The translations under genes were made by a program, and so were the position numbers. From a bacterium (GTDB lineage Bacteria; JAHJDO01), in contig DAOVHI010000046.1 in the NCBI GenBank assembly GCA_030671985.1, positions 1 to 9,508 on the forward strand: 9,508 nt of DNA, written 5' to 3'. Shown here piece by piece: positions 1 through 7,654 of this stretch. Each line of letters begins with the position of its first letter. Within the stretch, counting starts at the first letter, position 1. The notes beneath the pieces are model-generated. The model had not been told where the DNA came from and made no database searches. It saw nothing but the letters and a program-made list of their open reading frames with translations.

Positions 1-377
1 CGTCTTTACGTGCAAATAACATTCGGATAATAGATGAAATTATGACTTCAACAACCAAACTTATTGCGAGTAAAAGCGCATGGAAAGACGAGTGGAAAAA
101 AAGGAAGATCCAGAATCTTGCAATGCTTCTGACAGGTGCTCTTAATGCTGAGGAAAAGGTTGGTCTTAAAATGAACATTGGTCAGGAAAATCTAAAAAGA
201 ATCCTAAAGATATTGCCTGCGGTAAAGACTCCTACAATATCGCAATTAGTTGGCGGGGAATGGGTTGCGTTGGAAGTAATAATAGATGAAAACACTGTTA
301 GAGATATTATCCCCAAGTTAAAAGAAGCTGGCGCGCAAGGGATTGTAGAGTATCCGCTTAATAAGGTGATCTATTAA
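1..377 (+). CDS. hisG: ATP phosphoribosyltransferase, long form (HisG), C-terminal part; 5' end outside window
   Basis: HisG catalyses the first step of histidine biosynthesis, joining PRPP and ATP to give phosphoribosyl-ATP in the cytoplasm. The reading frame is open from base 3 with no start, so the gene is cut by the window edge; the ATG at 42 is an internal methionine. The visible 125 residues begin SLRANNIRIID, which fits the end of the catalytic domain. They continue into the ACT-like regulatory domain that only long-form HisG carries: LLTGALNAEEKVGLKMNI, then LPAVKTPTISQL, then the typical ending GAQGIVEYPLNKVI. In the family this domain mediates histidine feedback inhibition and hexamer assembly, without a separate HisZ subunit. 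The PRPP-binding catalytic part lies upstream and cannot be seen. The next gene starts only 10 bp after the stop, so transcription may run on. Confidence 0.93.
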   Translation, partial: SLRANNIRIIDEIMTSTTKLIASKSAWKDEWKKRKIQNLAMLLTGALNAEEKVGLKMNIGQENLKRILKILPAVKTPTISQLVGGEWVALEVIIDENTVRDIIPKLKEAGAQGIVEYPLNKVIY

Positions 378-387
378 AGGCGAAAAT

Positions 388-1269
388 ATGTATTTGGTAT
401 TATTTTTCGCGTTTTTGATATCTTTATCGGGTTGCGCAACACTTACACATAGCAAAAATCTCTCTTCTCATAATTCTGATGCGTACGCGCATTATTGTAT
501 GGGTGTTATTTGCGAAAATAAAGGAGAGATTGGTAAGGCTATAGGTGAATATGAGAGTACAGTACAAGCAGACGGGATGGCTGTAAGACCAAGATACAAT
601 CTGGCTAAACTCTACATTAAGGCGGGACTTGTTGAACAGGCTGCGGAACAATATAGAGTATTGTCTGAGTTGGATCCGAAGAATAAGGGACTTAGTACGG
701 TTCTTAGCGCCTTGTATTTACATCAGGGGCTCATGTGCAGCAAACAGAGAGACTACGAACGCGCTATTATTTTCTATAAAAAATTATTAAAGATATATAG
801 ATCTGATTTAGCTTATTATTATCTTGGGGTTGCCTATGAACGTTTGGGAAAGATCCAATGTGCGACCAAACAATTCAACCTTGCCATAAAATTAAATCCG
901 AATTGTGCGGAAACTTATAATTACTTAGGATACATGTACGTAGATAAGGGGATGCGGCTTAACAAATCTATAAAGTTAATTAAAAAAGCTATTGAAATTG
1001 AGCCGGAAAATGGCTATTTTATCGACAGTTTGGGATGGGCATATTACAAAAAAGGAATGTTGGATCAGGCAATGTTTCAGCTTGAAAGAGCGGTAAAACT
1101 TACTAAAGGGGAAAAAGATGACCCTATAATAAGAGATCATCTTGGAGATGTATATTTTCAAAAACAGATGTATAATAAAGCTATTGAACAGTGGGAAAAA
1201 GCGATAGAATTGGGGGCTGAAGAGAGTGAAATGATTAGAATGAAGATAAAAAATGCAGGGAGGAAATAA
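388..1269 (+). CDS. TPR-repeat lipoprotein
   Basis: This 293-residue protein is probably a membrane-anchored scaffold for protein-protein contacts; its partner is unknown. Residues 2-14 are hydrophobic and are followed by a lipobox, LSGC, with the lipidated cysteine at 16. About seven tetratricopeptide repeats fill residues 32-280, each with the G..Y...A...Y..A spacing. The segment around 178-275 (YNYLGYMYVDKG, DSLGWAYYKKG, DHLGDVYFQ, WEKAIEL) matches a TPR subfamily widespread in Gram-negative bacteria. The start is supported by AAAGG at 376-380, seven bases before the ATG. The N-terminus is odd because no basic residue precedes the hydrophobic stretch; an in-frame ATT at 373 would add a lysine, but that start is unsupported. 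The gene lies 10 bp after hisG and 1 bp before iolB, so it shares the operon, though nothing links it biochemically to sugar acids. Confidence 0.85.
   Translation: MYLVLFFAFLISLSGCATLTHSKNLSSHNSDAYAHYCMGVICENKGEIGKAIGEYESTVQADGMAVRPRYNLAKLYIKAGLVEQAAEQYRVLSELDPKNKGLSTVLSALYLHQGLMCSKQRDYERAIIFYKKLLKIYRSDLAYYYLGVAYERLGKIQCATKQFNLAIKLNPNCAETYNYLGYMYVDKGMRLNKSIKLIKKAIEIEPENGYFIDSLGWAYYKKGMLDQAMFQLERAVKLTKGEKDDPIIRDHLGDVYFQKQMYNKAIEQWEKAIELGAEESEMIRMKIKNAGRK
1257..1264 (+). promoter_or_regulatory. Ribosome binding site fixing the iolB start
   Basis: AGGGAGGA lies six bases before the ATG at 1271, inside the last codons of the TPR gene. It is much better placed than any site in front of the in-frame ATG at 1253, which lies upstream of this site and inside the preceding gene. 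The iolB start is therefore set at 1271, one base after the TPR stop, which suggests translational coupling. Confidence 0.8.
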
Positions 1270-1270
1270 T

Positions 1271-2089
1271 ATGGATCTTAAAGTCAATTACGAACCAAAG
1301 CCCGGTTATACTAAATTATTGTTTCCAGACGGAGAACTGTTGAATTATATCGAATTCGGGATTATAAAGCTTTCTTCGGGAGAACAATATTCAGAACACA
1401 CAGAGGATAATGAGGTCGTCCTGGTTATTCTTAAGGGTAAATGCGTCATTAGTACGAGCACTATAAAGTGGGGGCCGATAGGTGGAAGAAAGGATGTGTT
1501 TAACGGCAAGGCTTATGCTGCATATATACCAAAACAAAACAAATACGATATTACCGCGACAACTGATTTAGAAGTAGCTGTATGCAAAGGAAGGACTGAC
1601 TTTGTTGGGGAACCTTTTGTTATAACTCCCGATAAAGTGAGAGTGCGGTCTGTTGGAAAAGGTGCCTGGACAAGAAATTTGTATAACATTATTGACGATA
1701 GAACTTCTGCCGGGTGTCTTATTGTTGGTGAGACGATAAGCCCTCCAGGGAATTGGTCATCATTTCCTCCGCATAAACACGATATTGAAAATTTGCCGGA
1801 AGAGACGAAATTAGAAGAGGTATACTTTTTTAAATTTCAGTCTGAAGATGGATTTGGTATGCAGAGACTTTATACAGCGTCTGACTCGAAAGATAAGGGT
1901 TTTGATGAGGCATTGGTTTTGAAAAATAATACGGCAACAATTATGCCTAGAGGCTATCATCCAGTGTGTACCGCGCCGGGATATTCGGTTTATTATCTCT
2001 GGATACTCGCTGGAAAAAACAGAAAACTTATTCCCAGTGAAGATCCACAGCATTCGTGGATTGGGAAAGAATATAACTCAGGAGATTAA
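1271..2089 (+). CDS. iolB: 5-deoxy-glucuronate isomerase (IolB, cupin fold)
   Basis: In myo-inositol catabolism IolB isomerises 5-deoxy-D-glucuronate to 5-dehydro-2-deoxy-D-gluconate in the cytoplasm. The 272-residue product is close to the length of Bacillus IolB (about 271) and is a two-cupin protein of the KduI/IolB family. The C-terminal cupin keeps the expected metal ligands: PPHKHD (H168, H170), LEEVYFF (E182/E183) and MPRGYHPV (H230). YSVYYLWILAG and DPQHSWI near the end are also characteristic of IolB. No other inositol gene (iolC, iolD, iolE, iolG, iolJ) is in the window; an SDR follows one base after the stop. The related isomerase KduI acts on uronates, so another uronate or deoxyuronate substrate is possible here. 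Family assignment is firm; the substrate in this operon is inferred. Confidence 0.88.
   Translation: MDLKVNYEPKPGYTKLLFPDGELLNYIEFGIIKLSSGEQYSEHTEDNEVVLVILKGKCVISTSTIKWGPIGGRKDVFNGKAYAAYIPKQNKYDITATTDLEVAVCKGRTDFVGEPFVITPDKVRVRSVGKGAWTRNLYNIIDDRTSAGCLIVGETISPPGNWSSFPPHKHDIENLPEETKLEEVYFFKFQSEDGFGMQRLYTASDSKDKGFDEALVLKNNTATIMPRGYHPVCTAPGYSVYYLWILAGKNRKLIPSEDPQHSWIGKEYNSGD
2080..2085 (+). promoter_or_regulatory. Ribosome binding site fixing the SDR start
   Basis: AGGAGA sits five bases before the ATG at 2091 and just before the iolB stop codon (2087-2089). It selects 2091 over the in-frame ATG at 2037, which would add 18 residues unlike any SDR N-terminus and overlap iolB. Confidence 0.75.
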
Positions 2090-2090
2090 A

Positions 2091-2954
2091 ATGGACAATA
2101 ATAAGTTATTTGATGTTAGTGGTAAAGTAGCTGTAATAACCGGCGGCGGAGGAATTCTTTGCGGCGAAATGGCAAGAGCATTATCAAAATGCGGAGTAAA
2201 AGTAGCCATCCTGGATCTCAGAGAGGATGTGGCAGTAGAGCTTGCCGATGATATTACAAAACGTGGCGGGAAAGCAGTAGGTTTAGCCTGTGATGTGCTG
2301 GATAAAAAGAGCATTGAAAAGGCATCTGTAAGAATATTGGAATTATTTGGAAAAGTGGATATTCTTATAAACGGTGCAGGCGGCAACAGTCCAAAGGCAA
2401 CTACAGCCAAAGAGACTCTTGAGCCTGAGGATCTAAATAAAATTGACGTGCCGGGAAGTAAGAGTTTTTTTGATATGGATCAAAAGTCAGTGCAATTTGT
2501 TTTCAATCTGAATTTTCTAGGCACTCTTCTCCCGACCCAGGTATTCGCGAAAATAATGGCTGAACAAGGAGACGGTGGAAATGTCGTAAATATATCTTCG
2601 ATGAGCGCGTTCAGACCTTTAACAAAAATTCCTGCATATTCAGCGGCAAAGGCAGCTGTATCTAATTTTACGCAATGGCTTGCAACTCATCTGTCTCCTG
2701 TAAATATTAGAGTTAATGCCGTTGCTCCGGGATTCTTTCTGACGAACCAGAATCGTTTCCTGCTTACCGACGAGAAGACAGGCAAACTTACTCCAAGAGG
2801 AGAAACGATAATAGGACATACTCCAATGCGCCGTTTCGGTGATCCGGCTGATCTAACAGGATCTCTTATATGGCTTCTTTCTCCTGCGTCCGAGTTTGTG
2901 ACTGGAGTTGTAGTTCCTATAGACGGAGGTTTTTCAGCTTTTAGCGGAGTATAA
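2091..2954 (+). CDS. SDR-family oxidoreductase, fructuronate reductase / D-mannonate oxidoreductase type (YjmF-like)
   Basis: This 287-residue short-chain dehydrogenase probably interconverts D-fructuronate and D-mannonate with NAD(H), or acts on a similar sugar acid. Visible SDR elements are a glycine-rich loop TGGGGILCG (17-25), Asp42 at the end of beta-2 (favours NAD over NADP), NGAGG (94-98), Asn141, the catalytic Ser169/Ser170 region (NISSMSAF), and YSAAK with Tyr183 and Lys187. The insert after GGNSPKATT and the C-terminal run from QNRFLLTDE through HTPMRRFGDP to the end DGGFSAFSGV resemble the Bacillus YjmF/UxuB group from memory. These are not related to E. coli UxuB, which is a long-chain polyol dehydrogenase. 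The loop has Cys24 where a glycine is usual, so binding may be slightly altered. Family is certain; the fructuronate assignment is likely but not proven. Confidence 0.75.
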   Translation: MDNNKLFDVSGKVAVITGGGGILCGEMARALSKCGVKVAILDLREDVAVELADDITKRGGKAVGLACDVLDKKSIEKASVRILELFGKVDILINGAGGNSPKATTAKETLEPEDLNKIDVPGSKSFFDMDQKSVQFVFNLNFLGTLLPTQVFAKIMAEQGDGGNVVNISSMSAFRPLTKIPAYSAAKAAVSNFTQWLATHLSPVNIRVNAVAPGFFLTNQNRFLLTDEKTGKLTPRGETIIGHTPMRRFGDPADLTGSLIWLLSPASEFVTGVVVPIDGGFSAFSGV

Positions 2955-2983
2955 ACAATTCAAGAAAATAGAGGAGTTAGAAT

Positions 2984-4273
2984 ATGAGCAGTGTGAAAAA
3001 TGTTGTTATTGCGCAGTCCGGCGGTCCATCTCCGGTAATTAATAATTCTCTAAGGGGAGTTATCGAGACATGTAAAATGTTCCCTGAGAAGTTCGGCAGA
3101 ATATATGCCGGATACCATGGAATAGAGGGTGTTCTTAAGGAAGAGCTGCTAGATTTAAGCGCTCAGAGTGAAGAGGAAATATCTTTTCTAAGAACAACTC
3201 CGGCTGCCGGAGCAATAGGAACATGCCGATATAAATTAAAGCAGGAACAAGCTACAGATTTTAACCGCGTTATAGATGTTTTTAAAGCGCACAATATTGG
3301 CTATTTCTTTTATATTGGCGGCAATGATTCAATGGATACAGCTCATAAGATTAGTTTATTAGCAAAGGATAAGGGTTTGGATTTAATCGCCGTGGGTGTG
3401 CCGAAAACAATAGACAATGATGTTGGAGATGAAGAATTTAAACTTATAGACCATACTCCTGGATACGGCAGTGTCGCAAGATACTGGGCGTATTGCATCC
3501 AGAATGCAAATGAAGAGAATGCAGGTTCTTCTCCCGCAGATCCTGTTACGGTGATTCAGGCTATGGGAAGAAAGATAGGTTTTATTCCTGCGGCAGTGCG
3601 TCTTGCAGATCCTGAAAGAGAGATGCCGTTGCAGATATATCTTGCTGAAACCGATCTTTCAATGGAAGATCTTGCAGATAACGTGAATGAAGAGCTAATA
3701 AGGTCAGGCAGAGTTATTGTAGTAATAAGCGAGGGATTTCATGTTGGAGATATTGGGGAAGCAAAGGATGCCTTTGGACATACTGAGTTTGGGGCAAGCC
3801 AGAGTACTGTCAGTCAGACGGTTGTGAATTACTTAAATAAAATCGGGCTTAAAGCAATGGGCAGTGCAAGAGGTTTTATTCCAGGAACGGATCAGCGGGA
3901 TACAGCGATTTATGCTTCTACAGTAGATTTGGACGAAGCTTACAAAGTTGGTCAGAAAGCGGCTCTGATAGCCTATGAAGAAACAAATGGTTTTATGTCT
4001 ACGATTCTCAGAAAATCGGGATCAATTTACAGTGTTGAATATGGCAAAGTTCTGCTTGAACAGGTTGCAAATTCAGAAAGAAAATTTCCTTCAAGCTGGA
4101 TAGCAAAGAACAAGATTGATGTAACGGACGAGTTTGTGAAATATGCAAGACCGCTCATTGGCGATGATTGGGTGAGTGTGCCGATAGTTAACGGGATACA
4201 GCGTTTTTCAAAAATAAAACCAATATTTGCAGAAAAGAAATGCGCTGAGTACATTCCTCAAACATATAAATAA
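2984..4273 (+). CDS. 6-phosphofructokinase, probably pyrophosphate-dependent (PfkA superfamily)
   Basis: This 429-residue enzyme probably interconverts fructose 6-phosphate and fructose 1,6-bisphosphate. It is longer than E. coli PfkA (320), as is usual for this clade. Motifs in order are the phosphate loop SGGPSPVINNSLRG (12-25), GGNDS (112-116), PKTIDND (140-146) with catalytic Asp144, the sugar-phosphate site MGRKIG (194-199), and ISEGF. ATP-dependent enzymes have Gly at the fourth position of GGDGS and at the residue before TIDND. Here these are Asp115 and Lys141, the residues typical of PPi-dependent enzymes. The Asp that helps bind magnesium in GGDGS is Asn114. A good GAGGAG site lies at 2971-2976. 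The 29-bp gap upstream holds no terminator. Some PPi-PFKs also act on sedoheptulose 7-phosphate, which would suit a pentose-phosphate context, but the substrate cannot be read from the sequence. Confidence 0.87.
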   Translation: MSSVKNVVIAQSGGPSPVINNSLRGVIETCKMFPEKFGRIYAGYHGIEGVLKEELLDLSAQSEEEISFLRTTPAAGAIGTCRYKLKQEQATDFNRVIDVFKAHNIGYFFYIGGNDSMDTAHKISLLAKDKGLDLIAVGVPKTIDNDVGDEEFKLIDHTPGYGSVARYWAYCIQNANEENAGSSPADPVTVIQAMGRKIGFIPAAVRLADPEREMPLQIYLAETDLSMEDLADNVNEELIRSGRVIVVISEGFHVGDIGEAKDAFGHTEFGASQSTVSQTVVNYLNKIGLKAMGSARGFIPGTDQRDTAIYASTVDLDEAYKVGQKAALIAYEETNGFMSTILRKSGSIYSVEYGKVLLEQVANSERKFPSSWIAKNKIDVTDEFVKYARPLIGDDWVSVPIVNGIQRFSKIKPIFAEKKCAEYIPQTYK

Positions 4274-4294
4274 AAAAACAGGAGGGCTTTTCAC

Positions 4295-5179
4295 ATGCAG
4301 GATGCAGCAAAAGAGTTAAAGGAATTTAAGAAGGAAAAGGAGTTTTTTGTAGGTATTGATTCCGACGGGTGTGCGTTTGATACTATGGAAGTAAAGCATA
4401 AAGAATGTTTTATTCCTAATATTATCAATGAATGGGAACTTCAGACAGTGTCTAGATATGCAAGAGAAGCCGCGGAATTTGTAAACCTCTATTCAAAATG
4501 GCGCGGAATAAACAGGTTTCCTGCGTTGACAATGGTTTTTGATCTTCTTCAAGAAAGAGAAGACGTGAAAAAACGCGGTGTTAATATACCCGAAGCAAAA
4601 TCTCTGCGTGAATGGATTGAGAAAGAAACAAAGCTTGCTAATCCCGCTTTAGAACTAGTTGTTGAGGAAACGAATGACGCTGTGTTAACTCAGGCTTTAA
4701 AATGGTCTAAGGCAGTTAATGAGTCTGTGGCAAAGATAGTTCGCGGAGTGCCTCCGTTTCCCTTTGTCAGAGAAGGTCTTGAGAAGATATCTAATACAGC
4801 AGACGCAATTGTTGTGTCTGCAACTCCATGTGATGCTCTTGAAAGGGAGTGGGGTGAACATGATATTGCTAAATATGTCAGAGTAATTGCAGGTCAGGAG
4901 ATGGGAACAAAAAAAGAACATCTGGCATTTGCCGCTGTAGGCAAGTACCAGTCGGATCATATTTTAATGATAGGCGACGCTCTCGGAGATATGAAAGCAG
5001 CTCGCGCTAATAATGCTCTGTTCTATCCAATCAATCCTGGAGACGAGGATATATCATGGGAAAGATTTTACAACGAAGCTTTTGATAAATTTGTCAAAGG
5101 GGAATATGCAGGAGCTTACGAAAAATCTTTGATAGATGAATTTGACAAGTATCTGCCAAGCATTCCGCCGTGGAAATAA
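4295..5179 (+). CDS. HAD-superfamily hydrolase, probable phosphatase of unknown substrate
   Basis: This 294-residue protein has all four HAD motifs: I, GIDSDGCAFD, with nucleophile Asp22 and general acid Asp24; II, VVSAT, with Ser175; III, TKKEHL, with Lys206/Lys207; IV, GDALGD, with Asp228 and Asp232 for magnesium. Between motifs I and II lie about 145 mostly helical, charged residues, which form a large C1-type cap that should determine the substrate. The 18 or so charged residues before motif I (KELKEFKKEKE) are an extension. All catalytic residues are present, so a phosphomonoesterase or phosphomutase is expected, but I do not recognise the subfamily. AGGAGGG at 4280-4286 gives a strong start eight bases upstream. 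The gene lies 21 bp after the PFK gene and one base before pdxB, so a sugar-phosphate or phospho-acid substrate tied to those enzymes is plausible. Confidence 0.8.
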   Translation: MQDAAKELKEFKKEKEFFVGIDSDGCAFDTMEVKHKECFIPNIINEWELQTVSRYAREAAEFVNLYSKWRGINRFPALTMVFDLLQEREDVKKRGVNIPEAKSLREWIEKETKLANPALELVVEETNDAVLTQALKWSKAVNESVAKIVRGVPPFPFVREGLEKISNTADAIVVSATPCDALEREWGEHDIAKYVRVIAGQEMGTKKEHLAFAAVGKYQSDHILMIGDALGDMKAARANNALFYPINPGDEDISWERFYNEAFDKFVKGEYAGAYEKSLIDEFDKYLPSIPPWK

Positions 5180-5180
5180 C

Positions 5181-6335
5181 GTGAAAATAGTTGTTGATGA
5201 AAATATTCCATTTGCCAAAGAGGCATTTTCTACATTAGGAGAAGTTGAAACTTCTCATGGAAGAGAGATAACTTCTCAAAAGGTAGAGAATACTGATGTT
5301 TTGGTTGTTCGCTCTATTACAAAAGTTAATTCCAAACTTTTAGAAAAAAGCTCTGTTAAGTTCGTCGGAACAGCCACGATAGGAATGGATCATATTGATG
5401 TTGAGTATTTGAAGAATAGAGGCATCGAATTTGTAAGCGCGCCAGGTTCCAATTCTAATTCTGTTTCAGAGTACATAGTTTGCGTATTGTTGTCCGCGGC
5501 AAACAAATTGTGTCTTAATCTTCGCGATTTGACAATTGGAATCGTGGGAGTTGGTAATGTCGGAAGTAAAGTAGCAAAAAAGGTTACTGCTCTTGGAATG
5601 AAAGTACTTCTTAACGATCCTCCTCTTCTTGAAAGAACGGGAGATTCAAAATATTGTCCAATGCAGGAATTGACGGAGAATTGTGACATATTAACATTTC
5701 ATGTTCCACTTGAAAGACATGGCAAGTATCCTACGCATCATATGATAGATAAAAGTTTTCTGGAAAGTTTAAAGAAATATCCAATAATTATAAACACTTC
5801 TCGCGGAGGGGTTATGGACACAGAGTCTGTTAAGAGCGCTTTGATGCGTTGTGGGATATCACAGATTGTTTTAGACGTGTGGGAGAATGAGCCGGATATT
5901 GATATGGAAATGCTTAAAATGGCGCTGATCGGGACTCCTCATATTGCCGGCTATTCGTTTGATGATAAAGTCAACGGGACATTTATGATATACAACAGCC
6001 TGTGCAAATATTTAAATAAGAAAGCAAAATGGAATCCCAAAAACTTTTTGCCGAAGAGTGATTGTCCTGTTCTTAAAGTTGATGAACAGAGCGGATCATT
6101 AGAAAAAAAATTATACAAACTTGTTTCTCAATTGTATAATATTGAAAAAGATGATTCAAAACTTAGAGAATCTCATTCTATGCCTGCTGAAAAAAGAGGC
6201 GAATACTTTGACTCTTTAAGAAAAAATTATCAAGTAAGACGGGAATTTTTCAATACGGAAATCCTGTTCAAAAAAGAAGATTCGCAATTGGCGAATATTT
6301 TGTCAGGAATTGGTTTTAAAGTAGATAAAATATAA
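5181..6335 (+). CDS. pdxB: 4-phosphoerythronate dehydrogenase (PdxB)
   Basis: PdxB oxidises 4-phospho-D-erythronate to 2-oxo-3-hydroxy-4-phosphobutanoate, the second step of the DXP-dependent route to pyridoxal 5'-phosphate. From a GTG start the product is 384 residues (E. coli PdxB 378) and begins like it, KIVVDENIPFA. It has the D-2-hydroxyacid dehydrogenase fold: GIVGVGNVG (120-128) for NAD, Asp146, and the catalytic triad Arg208 (NTSRGG), Glu237 (ENEP) and His254 (PHIAGYS), at the same numbers as I recall for E. coli. The PdxB-specific C-terminal dimerisation domain is also present (DDSKLRES, LRKNYQVRREF, IGFKV), which separates it from other hydroxyacid dehydrogenases. The start has only a weak GGA upstream and lies one base after the HAD stop, suggesting coupled translation. 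No other vitamin B6 gene is visible, so a catabolic or metabolite-clearing role is possible. Confidence 0.9.
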   Translation: MKIVVDENIPFAKEAFSTLGEVETSHGREITSQKVENTDVLVVRSITKVNSKLLEKSSVKFVGTATIGMDHIDVEYLKNRGIEFVSAPGSNSNSVSEYIVCVLLSAANKLCLNLRDLTIGIVGVGNVGSKVAKKVTALGMKVLLNDPPLLERTGDSKYCPMQELTENCDILTFHVPLERHGKYPTHHMIDKSFLESLKKYPIIINTSRGGVMDTESVKSALMRCGISQIVLDVWENEPDIDMEMLKMALIGTPHIAGYSFDDKVNGTFMIYNSLCKYLNKKAKWNPKNFLPKSDCPVLKVDEQSGSLEKKLYKLVSQLYNIEKDDSKLRESHSMPAEKRGEYFDSLRKNYQVRREFFNTEILFKKEDSQLANILSGIGFKVDKI

Positions 6336-6351
6336 TAGGAGAATTTCAAAG

Positions 6352-7641
6352 ATGCCATGGTTTTATGAAGAGTCCGAAGAGATAGACATAAATAAGAAGC
6401 AGGAAGTGATGGAGAGAGTTGTACAGGAAGCGAAAAATAGGATAACAAAGGATTTTAAGAAGGTTCTTTTATTGCCTCCGGATATTACTCGCTGTCATTC
6501 AGGCGCTGGAAAATTAACAGAAATGATTTACAAGCTTCTTCCAAAGACTTGTAAAGTTGATATTATCCCTACATTGGGACAGCATGTTCCTCATACTGAG
6601 GAGGAAAATAAATGGATGTTCGGCTCTATTCCTCAGGATTGTTTTCTTGAGCATGATTGGAGAAACGGATGCAAAAAAATAGGTGAGGTTTCTGCTGATT
6701 ATGTAAAAGAAGTCAGTGATGGCAAAGTGAATTGGCCGATACCTGTTGAAATTAACAGCAAAGTTGTGGAAGGGAATTATGATCTTATAGTGAATATAGG
6801 ACACGTTGTTCCTCACGAAGTACTGGGTTTCGCCAATCATAACAAGAATTACTTTATCGGTCTTGGCGGAAAAGAAATGATATGCGCTTCTCATATGATG
6901 GCGGCTGTCTGTGGCATTGAAAATAATCTGGGTCAGCTTATAACGCCGTTAAGAGCATGTTATAACAAAGCAGAGAAAGAGTATTTAAGTGATATCCCGC
7001 ATGTATATATTCAAATCGTTATGGCAAGAAATCAAGATGGAAAACTTGTTACTACCGGATTATATGTCGGGGACGATCTTGAAACATATTTAATGGCAGC
7101 CGAAAAAAGCAAAGAGCAGAATATTACTGTTTTTGATAAACCTGTTAAGAAGATTGTTGCAGTGATGCAGGCGGATGAATTCAAGAGCACATGGGTGGCA
7201 AATAAAGCGATATACCGCACACGTATGGCTATAGCAGATGGAGGGGAATTATTGATCATTGCCCCGGGACTTGAGCGTTTTGGAGAACAGCCGGAGGTTG
7301 ATGAGATTATTCGCAAGTATGGATACGTTGGAACTCCTGCCGTTATGGAAAAATACAAACAGAATGCGGATATGCAGAATCTAAGACACGCTACTGCGCA
7401 TCTTATTCATGGATCATCCGAGGGACGGTTTAATATAACATACGCTCCCGGAAAATTAACAAAGAGCGAAATAGAAGGAGTTAATTTTAAATATGCGGAT
7501 ATTAAAGAGACTCTAGCCAGATATAATCCTGAAAAAATGTCGGAAGGCTGGAATACCATGCCTGGCGGTGAGGAGATTTATTTTATTAGCTCTCCGTCAG
7601 CAGGTTTGTGGGCATATAAGGGAAAATTAAAACAACAATAG
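6352..7641 (+). CDS. LarA-family (DUF2088) nickel-pincer-dependent racemase/epimerase homologue
   Basis: Lactate racemase LarA interconverts 2-hydroxyacid stereoisomers by hydride transfer with the nickel-pincer nucleotide (NPN) cofactor. At 429 residues this is full length (LarA about 424). Key positions are in place: DITR (Asp44, Arg47), GQH with His78 (LarA His108), HVVPH with His155 (His174), Lys165 (Lys184, the NPN attachment), and His181 (His200, a nickel ligand). The spacings 155-165-181 equal LarA's 174-184-200. The loop around the lysine reads [10 protein letters not shown] rather than the glycine-rich GFSGG-type loop of lactate racemases, so the substrate probably differs. Characterised homologues include a D-gluconate 2-epimerase, and the neighbours here (mannonate-type SDR, gnd) favour a sugar acid. 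TAGGAGA at 6336-6342 supports the start. LarB, LarC and LarE are not in the window. The family is certain; the substrate is inferred. Confidence 0.82.
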   Translation: MPWFYEESEEIDINKKQEVMERVVQEAKNRITKDFKKVLLLPPDITRCHSGAGKLTEMIYKLLPKTCKVDIIPTLGQHVPHTEEENKWMFGSIPQDCFLEHDWRNGCKKIGEVSADYVKEVSDGKVNWPIPVEINSKVVEGNYDLIVNIGHVVPHEVLGFANHNKNYFIGLGGKEMICASHMMAAVCGIENNLGQLITPLRACYNKAEKEYLSDIPHVYIQIVMARNQDGKLVTTGLYVGDDLETYLMAAEKSKEQNITVFDKPVKKIVAVMQADEFKSTWVANKAIYRTRMAIADGGELLIIAPGLERFGEQPEVDEIIRKYGYVGTPAVMEKYKQNADMQNLRHATAHLIHGSSEGRFNITYAPGKLTKSEIEGVNFKYADIKETLARYNPEKMSEGWNTMPGGEEIYFISSPSAGLWAYKGKLKQQ

Positions 7642-7654
7642 GAGGAAAAGGAAG

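Noticed and set aside
42-377. A stand-alone 111-residue protein starting at the ATG at 42
   Set aside because: The frame is open upstream to base 3 and the extra residues match HisG, so this is the tail of a longer gene cut by the window edge.
1253-1270. An iolB start at the ATG at 1253
   Set aside because: It lies upstream of the strong AGGGAGGA site, overlaps the TPR gene and adds MQGGNN, which is not part of the family; 1271 is much better placed.
5136-5180. A pdxB start at the ATG at 5136
   Set aside because: The extra residues come from HAD coding sequence in another frame; the GTG at 5181 gives the exact PdxB N-terminus and E. coli-like numbering of the catalytic residues.
5181-6335. 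A generic D-2-hydroxyacid dehydrogenase (for example phosphoglycerate dehydrogenase, SerA) instead of PdxB
   Set aside because: The PdxB-specific C-terminal domain and the VDEN start are present, and no ACT domain typical of SerA is seen.
6310-6336. A promoter in front of the LarA-like gene (TATAAT at 6331-6336, TTGGTT at 6310-6315)
   Set aside because: The -10 match spans the pdxB stop codon in AT-rich sequence, the -35 is poor and 15 bp away, and the tight gene spacing is explained by an operon.
6514-6894. Long minus-strand open frames, the longest 126 codons, opposite the LarA-like gene and others
   Set aside because: They lie wholly inside well-supported plus-strand genes, resemble no known family and are rich in residues expected from antisense reading; they are shadows.
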